Positions 55,380 through 64,000 of a stretch of 64,000 nt of DNA are shown here, one piece after another. The position numbers and the translations under genes are program-made. The notes beneath the pieces were generated by a model. The model did not search any database. It was not told the origin of the DNA and saw only the letters and a program-made list of their open reading frames with translations. The stretch comes from Anastrepha obliqua (Eukaryota > Arthropoda > Insecta > Diptera > Tephritidae). Position 1 is the stretch's first letter; the number at the start of each line of letters is the position of its first letter. The stretch is from the NCBI RefSeq assembly GCF_027943255.1, contig NC_072894.1:128517601-128581600 (forward strand). Direction: 5' to 3'.

Positions 55380-56688
55380 CAGGGTGGCTGATGAATTTTG
55401 CTACATTAAGAAACTCAGATAACTTTTTTTTTAGTGTATGGAATTCATTTATTTTTTTTTCAAGTTGAAGGTCTTTAAATTTTATTAAATGTAGCTTAAC
55501 TAGTTTTAAAAATAATTGAATTTAAATGCATGGGGGCTCGTTGACACAAGTGCGGCATCTTAGTAAAAAGTTGTTCATTGCTGCTTTGAGAGTTGCGACA
55601 GGAATAGTCGCAATTGTTGCCCGAATGGATTGTTTTAGTTCATCCAAATTTGTTGGCTTTGTTTTATAAACTTCTTGTTTACATAAACCCCACAAGAAAA
55701 AGTCAGGTGCAGTAAGGTCAGGCGACCTTGGGGGCAACGAAGTTCGGAGTTTCTTGAAATCAGTTTATTGGGAAATTTTCGTCGCAACTCTGTCATAACA
55801 GTCTGGGCTATGTGAGACGTTGCCCCATCTTGTTGAAACCACAGAGATTTGAAAGAAATTCTCTTTCGGCGTAGTTCTGGATAGAAAAATTCTTTCAGCA
55901 TTTTCAAATAACGGTCTCCAGTAACCGTAACGGTGTGACCATTTTCTTCAAAAAAATAAGGCCCGACAATACAGCGTGAAGAAACCGCACACCACACTGT
56001 CACGCGAAGAGGATGCAATTCCGTCTCGTGGAGTATCTGTGGGTTAGAAGTACTCCATATTCGACAATTTTGTTTGTTCACATTGCCGTTTAAATCGAAA
56101 TGGGCCTCATCAGACATGAAAAGGCAGTTTAACATGTTTGGTCTTCTTCCACCATTTGCAGGATCTTCTGGCAAAATTCCAATCGAATCGGCAAGTCTGC
56201 TGCATTCAGTTTGTTAACCATTTGAATTTTGTAGGGAAATAAGTCTAAATCTTTGTGCATTACTGTTTGCAAAGACTGTCGGCTGACACCAAGTTGAGCA
56301 GATAAGCTTCTTGTTGAAACCCTTGGATTGCTTTGTATAACTGCAGCTACAGCAGCGATCGTTTCCTCCGTCCGAACTGGTGGGTTTCGATGATAAGGCC
56401 TTCTTGCGACTGTTCCTTGCTCAGCAAAATTATTCACCAGTCTCATTATGGTCCATCTGCTCGGGGGATCGCCGCCAAACATCCGCCTGTACTCTCTCTG
56501 TACCAAAACTACGGACTCCAGTGCGTGATAGCGGCGGACTATCCAAATTCTTGTTTGCGTGTCCCAGTTATCCATTTTAATAAATTTTAAAGATCAATCT
56601 GCAAATTAAAACAAAAATGGAACAGATAACTTAAAAAGAAAAAAAGTTATTCAATTTTTTTTGGTAGCGGCTTTCATCAGCCACCCTG
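55380..56688 (-). mobile_element. Rosa-like DD41D mariner-type element
   Basis: A 1309-bp element flanked by TA (55378-55379, 56689-56690). Sixteen-base inverted ends read CAGGGTGGCTGATGAA. The minus strand carries a full-length but twice frame-shifted transposase. The 41-residue spacing between the second and third catalytic Asp marks it as DD41D, the group named after the rosa element of Ceratitis rosa (from memory). Confidence 0.9.
55522..56575 (-). pseudogene. DD41D transposase with two frameshifts
   Basis: The first frame (56575-56129) has MDNWDTQTRIWIVRRYHALE, then FGGDPPSRWTIMRLV and STRSLSAQLGVSRQSLQTVM, a double helix-turn-helix. A shift near 56135 leads to the second frame with CLFMSDEAHFDLNG (first Asp), FEENGHTVTVTGDRYL and FQQDGATSHIA (second Asp). 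A one-base loss near 55745 leads to PPRSPDLTAPDFFLW (third Asp) and KQEVYKTKPTNLDELKQSI to the end. No nonsense codons inside the frames, so decay is fairly recent. Confidence 0.9.
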
Positions 56689-56800
56689 TAGATAGCGTAT
56701 GGGTGCGTAGTCAGGTAATTCGGAAATCTTATTTATAATATGCAACTGCAATTTGTCCCCATCTTTAAATAAGCTATGCGCCCACACCTGAGTAGCGTAA

Positions 56801-57699
56801 TTTCGAATTTAATTAATTTTCCACAATAATTGTCTACATTTTTTTATAATTTTTCATAATACGTCAACAATAGATGAAAAATATGAAGCAGTGAAGACAA
56901 TTGCTTTGGAAAATCATTGAATCACTATTGGGATGCTAGGAATGTTGGCATATTGGTTGGCTAGGGCCATGCAATTGCCAGCCAAATTTGCTCTGAAACT
57001 GCTTAATTTTGACCAGAAGAGCAACATTTGAGCTGTTGCATGACCACAAATGTGATATTGATTTGCTCATGGGTCATAACTGGGCTGAATTGGGCATAAT
57101 TTGGCTTTCGCGACTTTTTTCTGTTCCCAAACCTGAAGAGATTTGCCACAATTCTGCCAAGTACACAACGCTGAAAGAGTTCAGACTAAAATTTTATATC
57201 TGAGGTGGATTACTTTGGAGTGGACGAAATATATGCGGATGAATAAATAAATATTTATCGAAAAATATTTAAAACATTACCTTAGTTTTTGAGCACATCT
57301 CGTGTAGTTTTATTTGAGCTATTTTACCATCTTTTTGTTTATGGCACGTTTAATTATTTGGAGGCATACAGCTTCTATGACCATCCCACATAAGCTTCGG
57401 ATACCTTTTTCATAGGTGATTATCTAAATTTCTTCAAATCTTTTACTTTTGGCCTAAATGTATCGTTAATCTAGCGGTGCTCTCATTAACCGAAAAGAAA
57501 CCAGTGGGTGTTTTTGGTGTTACAGTTGGGTTTGATTGTTGGTAGGCTTGGAAAACGTAGGTATGCACTTTTCACTCTACACAGCCCTCAACTTAAGTAT
57601 TTATTACCCAATCAATTCGCGCTGAAATTTTTCCCTTAACATGTAAAAAAATAATAAACTTAACTTTTTAGAAATATTTGTTTTTCTTTAATTTCTTAG
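56801..57699. other. 3' end of the presumed byn intron
   Basis: AT-rich sequence leading to the acceptor TTTTTCTTTAATTTCTTAG. A 64-codon frame at 57009-57203 has no recognised domain. Confidence 0.5.
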
Positions 57700-57704
57700 A
57701 CGTA

Positions 57705-60700
57705 ATGACCACCTCGCACATTTTGTCTGCTGTCGATCCGGCTGGTATGAGCGGCTCAACAAACCATAACAACAACAACAACAACATGGCGAATGTTAGT
57801 AGTGACAACACCAGTGTTGCCGGCCAACATCATAATACCAACAGCAACAGCAATGGCGGACACTCAGGAGCGCCTTCGCCGCAACATATACATCATAACA
57901 TAGCTGCCAGCAGCAGCGGCAACGGGGGTCGTGGTGTTGGCATTGGCATTGGCGTATGCAGCGGCATGAGCGGTAGCATAAATACTCTCGGCGCACCACT
58001 GGGGGCAAATCGGAGTCCCGGCATGGAGAGAAATCTGCATGTCAGCCTCGATGATCGTGAACTGTGGCTACGCTTTCAGAATCTCACCAATGAAATGATC
58101 GTTACGAAAAACGGCAGGTAAGTTGGCAGAGTAAAATAAAATCAGATGGGTGTGGGGGAAAGGGCATATGATTTGTATGATTCAGCATTTCGCGCGTGCA
58201 AACGAATGTGCTAACTGATGAGCGCCTTTAGGTTTAGTTGTCGTCACATTTCGTGGAGTTTTTCATCACATTTTTCCATGACAAGCTGCATTGAGATATA
58301 AATATTTATGTATTTGCTTAAATCGTAATGAAAAAACACAGCGATTGACAATGGGTTTTATACTGTGGCTCTTTTTTCTAATTAGAACACTTTTATTTAT
58401 TTCTATGAATTCATGTAAACAAATAGTTTTACGCGATTCATAATTAATAACTCACGCTTCGCATGATGTGTGATATTTTTCTTCACACTCTTACGAACTG
58501 AAGCTTCAAAAATGAACTTGGTTTAATTAGTATCATAGTAGATAGAAGAAATCAGCTGGATAATCAATGCTCGCCTCGCAGGGGCTAAAAGCGCGTACAA
58601 GGGCTTATTTCTAAGAATTGTAAAATGTCATTTCTCCTTTTTACTTTATTAGACGCATGTTTCCGGTGGTCAAGATTAGCACTTCCGGTCTGGATCCAGC
58701 TGCCATGTACACAGTTCTGCTGGAGTTCGTGCAAGTGGATACACATCGCTGGAAGTATGTTAACGGCGAGTGGGTGAGTAGAGGTTTCCAAAATTGAGGC
58801 AGTGGTAAATCATAATTAACGCAGTGTCATGCGGATTATCCTCAGGTTCCCGGTGGCAAGGCGGAGGTGCCCCCTGCGAATCCCATCTACGTGCATCCCG
58901 AGTCACCGAATTTCGGCGCTCACTGGATGAAGGAGCCGATTTCGTTTGCGAAAGTGAAGTTGACGAACAAAACGAATGGGAATGGTCAGATTATGCTGAA
59001 TTCCTTGCATAAGTATGAGCCGCGTGTGCATTTGGTGCGTGTGGGCTCAGAACAGCGCCATGTGGTCACTTATGCCTTTCCGGAGACACAATTCATTGCG
59101 GTGACCGCCTATCAGAATGAAGAGGTCACCTCGTTGAAGATCAAATACAACCCATTTGCAAAAGCCTTTCTAGATGCAAAGGTAAGTTGCCGTTGGTATC
59201 TTTAGAGGTTAAACAATTTCTAATAAAAACACACCCTCTTGCACAAAGGAGCGTCCCGACACATTGTACTCGCACGAGACACCTTACGGCTGGCTAATAC
59301 CACCACCGACTCATTATACTAGCGTTGCACAAGCGCCCCCACCACCGCCACCCAGTTTGGCAGTGTCAAATTCTCCGCTGGGCATGGGTTGTGACCGCTA
59401 TGGACGTGCGCTCGGTAGCCGCGGCATGTCCGCACATGGATCACGCGCCTCGCCGTACACTCGACCGCGCCTTGTTTCGAGCACATCTGGCACCAACTCG
59501 CCAGGCCCTGGCAGTAGTGGTGTGATGAATGGTAGCACCGGCAGCGCTTCTCCACCACAGCAGCCACCTTCAGCTCCACATACTCCAACTAGCATACAAT
59601 CCACACATACCACCAATTTGGGCGTCGCCGCCAGCAATGTTGGCATGACCAGCTCAGCAAATGCAGTCGGCTCTTTTTCAGGTTTTTCCAGTTCCTATAC
59701 GCAATCCAGTTTTATGCCGGTAGAGCCGAGTTCCTCGATGCTTTCATACGCGGGTACTTGGCAGAGCAATGGCGGTTATTGGAGTTCACCAGCGCCGGTG
59801 ACCGGCGTGCCACCAACAGCAGTGCCGGTGAATGCCAGTCAAAGCAGCAACGTTGGCCGATCGATGAGTTGTGAGTGCTGAGGAGTAGCCTAAATAAAAT
59901 CTGAACCAATTAATAATAGACGAATATGTATTTGTTTACTTGTTGCAGCTGCACACAATTCTCCATCGCCAACAAATGGTGGTTCACCCAATTACACCAG
60001 TCCTTCTCCTGGCTACACCATTCACCACCTCACACCTCATCCTTCCCATCAATATAATGTGGCACAAACGGCGGCAGCTGCAGCACATGCCGTGGATATG
60101 TACCAGAATGCCACACCCGCCCAGTCCTACGCTGCGCCACCTACGCATCAAGTGTACCATCCAACGCCCACCTCCCCCACACACCAGCTGTACACGAATG
60201 TATTGAATGCGCCAACGGCGTTGAGCTATGCGGGCAGCTCCTGGCATAACGGCGGCGGTGCGGAGTACGGACTGTATCAGAATGCAGCTTACGGCTATCA
60301 ACCGGAGTATATCCCGTTGTTGTCAGATTTGGGGTAAGTTAACTAAACGCTGAAATATTTTCCTTTCACTTCTTTATGTTTCGAGTTTTGCGATTAATGA
60401 TACATAACTGAATTGTTTAGAAGTTGTTATTGTATTTATAAAAAGTTGTTGGGTAAATTTGATTCACTTATGTTGTGTATTGATGTATTAGCGAGATGCC
60501 TTTCAATCGCAGAAGTCGAAACAAATAAAATAGCAACTGTCCCGACTCTAATCTAATTTTATTGAATGTAGTTTTTATTGATATCCGCCTCCCACCCACC
60601 AAATACCCTCATATCCTCTCTGTCCACCACTTTCTCTTATACACCAACAGCTACACCTCGCATCCGCTTGAACCCGTCGAAGTTTCAAAAACTCTCGAAG

Positions 60701-60969
60701 ATTCGCAGGCCGCCATCTACAAGTCGCCTCAGCAAACTGGCAGTGACGGCGGCAGCAGCTCAGTGCTTACTTTGGAATGCACCAACTTGAAGGCACAGTC
60801 GCCTTCGGTTGCTGTGAAATTGGAGGCCATCGACAGCGTAGTCACACCCAGTCATGAGCGCAGCTCAGCGGCTGCAACTGCGACGGCCACCTCGGTTGTA
60901 ACTGCTAGCCCGAACACGCCAGGCGGTGCGTGGACGCCGCTCACCCCACCACAGAGTGCGCTGCAGTAG
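57705..60969 (+). CDS. byn: Brachyury T-box transcription factor (brachyenteron), 6 coding exons
   Basis: A nuclear DNA-binding factor needed in flies for hindgut and posterior mesoderm development (known for the orthologue). Exons are 57705-58117, 58653-58773, 58846-59181, 59249-59870, 59949-60333 and 60651-60969; phases agree and give 731 aa, close to Drosophila Byn. The T-box covers about residues 110-294, from [16 protein letters not shown] through [33 protein letters not shown] and [20 protein letters not shown] to [20 protein letters not shown] and ERPD. LDDRELW and [15 protein letters not shown] are typical of the Brachyury subfamily rather than Tbx2/20/6. The N-terminus is Asn/Ser/Gly-rich; the C-terminus is Pro/Ser/Ala-rich. 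The ATG follows the acceptor by five bases, so a 5' UTR exon must lie upstream. Confidence 0.95.
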
Positions 60970-61245
60970 ACGATTAGAAAGTGGACACAGAGCCTTCAGA
61001 AGCAAATTTGTTCAAATTAATATGTACATATTAAAGAGTTTGTAGTTTGGATAAATTATGAAGAACTAAATCACTAAATTTGCGTGGTTTTTATTTTAGT
61101 CCATACATTTGTATGTATGTGCGCGTAGTTATTTAATGTAATTTATATGATTTCAAGCAATCTTGCTGTGCCAAGAGTGAATTGTAATTGAATTGAATTA
61201 TACTGTATTGCAATAAAATCAGTAGGAAGTAATAAATTGTGTATC
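60970..61245 (+). other. byn 3' UTR
   Basis: Non-coding sequence after the stop, with AATAAA at 61212-61217 and AATAAA-type ATAATAAA again near 61230. A short 3' UTR of about 250 bp is the simplest reading. Confidence 0.55.
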
Positions 61246-62539
61246 CACAAGGTATTTTTTTGCTAAGCCTCGCTAAGGGGCGTTTTCGTAACTAACCTCT
61301 AACTTTGCAGGCCACTTTATAGATCGATCTGGTCAACTTTTTATAGGCCTGTTGATATTTCCTTTAAAGTTTGTTGCTGAGTTTAAAGTGTTTGAACTTA
61401 AATTGTAGTTTTTAAATAGATTTCTTGTGTTTTGGCGTAGTTTCGTAGTTGAAAAATTTTTGTTTGGTGGATTGTTGAGTAACAGAATAGAGTTAAAGGG
61501 CACTTTAAAGTGAGGAGAAATCGTATGGGTTAGTAAAGCAACTCCATTTGTAAGATGAGAACACGGTGGCTAATCAAAATACAGTCTGATAGCTCGATGA
61601 TATCAAAGCCCTTTGAGTGGTATACATTTTGCGCAAATAGGGAGCTGATATCTTTCGTACTGCCTTAAATTCGACTGCTCGTATTTGTTACTTCGTCATC
61701 GATAAGGGACCCGACTTTCGCTGGTTGTGTATTGCGTGAGTTTCATCAATTGAAAGATCATAGAAGTATTCCGGTCATTTAAAAATTAAATATGTTTTAA
61801 TAAAGTTGTAAGTCCAGGTTTACTGTTATTTTTCTTACCAAAGTTTTCCTTCATGTTGAAGCTGAGCAGAGGACCTAAACTCATAATATATAACTTTATT
61901 ATTCTTAGATTTCATCTGTTCTTCATACTTTCCTTTTTCAATTCCTCTATACAAAACTCACTTTTTTTATATGAAACTGGTTTCTCTTGTTTTTAAACCC
62001 CGACCAAGATTCTAGCGGTCAAAAGTTGTCTATCATGACATAGTTTTGCAAAAATAACTGGCAATTTCTTAAAAACGTGTTTGTGGTTGTGTTCACCATT
62101 AACTTTCCTAAGATTTGACGCAGTAAAGACCTTATTTTATGCCTAAATTAAGGCATGGATTAGCCCAATTTTGTTAAAAGGTGTTTCTTTTTAGGTACTT
62201 GCTTAACATATACTTAAGGACATTATTACAATATTTAGGTAATTTCTGATTAATTTGGTTGCATGACTCGATGTCCAAAACTTTTGCGTTTTCGAGATAT
62301 TCGACTTTAGAGATTATTTTAAAAAATATTTTTTCTTTTGCTGTGCGTCCACTTTGTTTTTAAGTCTTAGTTCAAGGGACCGATTTTTCTGTTTTTAGTG
62401 AAAGGTCAGTTAATAAATATCATCAAAAAAATTTGAACCGAGCCCTGGCAGTTAAAAATGGCTATTTGATAAAATTTTGTGTACAAAAACTTAGAGTGTG
62501 AGTAGCAGTCTCATGCATGCCAGACTTTAGAGAAATACG
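61246..62539. other. Intergenic DNA, nothing recognised
   Basis: No coding or repeat signal that I could support. TTTTTT/AAAAAA tracts only. Confidence 0.5.
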
Positions 62540-64000
62540 TTTTTATGAGGGTTTTCTCGTGCTTCCCCATCTTCCTGATTGGCGCCATAACCGTTTAACC
62601 GCTTTTGGTCGAATTTAACAAAGCGCGCCAGTCGTTTCTTTCTCGTGCTAACGGGCGCCCCTTGGACACACCACAGCATCGAATACTTTCAGAGCCGTCG
62701 CGCTTATATCCAATCGGGCAACATGCCCCAGTCAACGAAGCCGCGGGATTTTATTAGCTGCGCTATGTCATTGTTCTATCGCCTACGATACTCGCCGTCG
62801 CCAACGTGCCAAAGCCCAAAAATCGTACGCAGAAGCTTTTTCACAAACACTCCTAGTGCCGCCCCATCGGTTGTTGTCATCGTCCAAGCTTCTACGCCAT
62901 ACGTTAGGGTGGACATGACGAGAACCTCATAAAGTGTTAGTTTTGTTCGTCGAGACAGTATTTAACTTCTCAATAGCCTACTTAGTCCGAAATAGCACCT
63001 GTTGGCAAGAGAGGTTTTCCGTTTGATTTCAAGGCACACATTTTTATCGGTGTTAATGCTGGTTCCTAGGATGCTTTCCATTTCAATTCAACCGGGCTAA
63101 TCGGGTCATGTTCTTCGATTTCGATGTAACTGAAATATGTTGCTCTCTGGTCAAAATAATGAGACACGTATGTTTTTTTCGCCTGAAAAAAATTTTTTTC
63201 AAGAGTTATCGGCAATTTTGTTTTTCGGCTCAAACTCGATTTTTTTAATTATATAAGAAAACATTTTTTTTAAATGCCCATAACTTAGTCAAAAATGAAC
63301 CGATTTTAATAATTCTGGGTTCAAAATGATCGTAATTACTTACACAAGCGACTCCATGTAGAAACAATTGCAAAAAAGTAGTTGAAAATTTTTTATTTAG
63401 CAAAAAAGAAAAAAATTGAAATTTTTTCGAAAATCAATATTTAAAAAGTGTATTTTTGTTTTTTTATAACTTTTTCCAAATCAAAAGGACATCTCAAACT
63501 TTAATTGAGCTGAATGCCTAGTAGCTAAAATGAGTTGTTTTTGAGTAATGAATTTTTGAGTAAAAAACATGTTTTGCACTTTTTGTTTTTTGCAAAATAA
63601 AAAATTTTCAACCTCTTTTTTGCAACTGTTTCTACATGAAATCGCTCGTGTAAGTAATGGCGATCATTTTGAACCCAAAATTATTAAAATCGGTGCATTT
63701 TTGATGAGTTATGAGCATTTAAAAAAAAATGTTTCTTATATTATATTATTAAAAAAAATCGATTTTGAGCCGAAAAACAAAATTGCCGATAAAGCTTGAA
63801 AAAAAATTTTTTCGGGCGAACAAAAAAATACGTGTCTCATTATTTTGACCAGAGAGCAACATATTTCAGTTACATCGAAATCGAAGAACATGACCCGAAT
63901 AGCCCGGTTGAATTGAAATGGAAAGCATCCTAGGTAAACGAAGTCTCTTGCAACCTTAAAATTTTAACTGTCAGCAGTGACGTTGGTTCCGATATGCATG
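62540..64000 (-). mobile_element. RTE-like LINE relic (antisense), split by a fold-back element
   Basis: The minus strand 63065-62540 encodes NTDKNVCLEIKRK, SRRTKLTLYEVLVMSTLTYG, LRTIFGLW and a C-terminal RCCGVSKGRPL-like part. The upstream coding piece VARDFVYLG is at 63935-63975. The two halves join as VYLGTSINTDKN once the insert at 63071-63928 is removed. The relic runs off the window end. Confidence 0.75.
63071..63928. mobile_element. 858-bp fold-back element in a LINE
   Basis: Arms of about 330 bp (63071-63400 and 63596-63928) are inverted copies. The outer part begins ATGCTTTCCATTTCAATTCA and ends with its exact complement. Further paired blocks include GGGTCATGTTCTTCGATTTC, GTAACTGAAATATGTTGCTC and TCAAAATAATGAGACACGTA. 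Both sides carry CCTAGG (63065-63070, 63929-63934), taken as the target duplication. The ~195-bp loop is AT-rich and no transposase is present; the small frame at 63569-63799 is chance. Confidence 0.92.

Larger units (their letters stand above)
55030..56800 (-). mobile_element. LINE C-terminal relic interrupted by a DD41D element
   Basis: On the minus strand, WAHSLFKDGDKLQLHIINKI and SELPDYAPIRYL (about 56691-56800) resume on the other side of the 55380-56688 insert as NRYRISLIFKARSG and NLNEIETILHSLGRCPILKF (55062-55376). The two halves join at the TA target site. The piece is a zinc-knuckle-like C-terminal LINE segment; clade not assigned. Confidence 0.55.

Noticed and set aside
59319..60301. 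Minus-strand frames opposite byn
   Set aside because: Mirror frames of the GC-rich byn C-terminal exons; the plus-strand frame has the T-box continuity and correct splice phases.
1..64000. CRISPR arrays, bacterial operons, LTR retrotransposons
   Set aside because: No spaced identical direct repeats of CRISPR type, no operon-like gene packing, and no paired long terminal repeats or gag-pol frames were seen.

Overview
This window reads as nuclear DNA of a higher fly, most likely a tephritid fruit fly or close relative. The evidence is three intron-containing genes with fly-like splice sites, a T-box gene whose protein is recognisably insect Brachyury, an AT-rich background with (CATA/TATG)n microsatellites, and a heavy load of insect-type transposons, including DD41D 'rosa'-type elements and a tRNA-derived SINE that I recall from tephritid genomes. 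The species call is inference; no identity search was possible.

Three host genes lie on the + strand. (1) 2918-8186: a nine-exon long-chain acyl-CoA synthetase (ACSL family, 654 aa after splicing), with one GC-AG intron. (2) 14814-20497: a five-exon LAMP-family lysosomal membrane protein (290 aa, or 275 aa from the second ATG), with a tyrosine sorting signal in its short tail. (3) 57705-60969: a six-coding-exon Brachyury orthologue, brachyenteron (byn, 731 aa). A likely non-coding first exon for byn ends near 41768, which would make its first intron about 16 kb. The products act in lipid activation, lysosomal membrane and gut patterning; nothing suggests they work together.

The rest is a layered record of mobile elements. 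1-2650: intergenic, a deleted DD41D element and an AT hexamer array. 8.2-14.4 kb: Acsl 3' sequence, an RTE-like LINE relic, two TTAA-flanked G-rich MITEs and a SINE. 18-20 kb (inside the LAMP intron): SINEs, a decayed mariner and an antisense LINE tail. 21-31 kb: fold-back elements, a complete mariner with an open transposase, DD41D relics and a LOA/I-type LINE with RNase H. 31.8-37.8 kb: a nested stack in which a jockey-like LINE is split by a Sola-like DNA transposon and by a second mariner. 38-57 kb: SINE pieces, the presumed byn 5' exon, and a large intron with a PIF/Harbinger deletion derivative, LINE relics and a DD41D rosa-type element itself inserted in an older LINE relic. 61-64 kb: an antisense RTE-like LINE split by an 858-bp fold-back element at a palindromic CCTAGG site.

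The best candidate for something little described is the Sola-like element at about 32.7-35.4 kb: a 434-codon open frame with an acidic triad and a Cys/His cluster, flanked by five same-orientation copies of CCCGTACGAAC at roughly 170-190 bp spacing.
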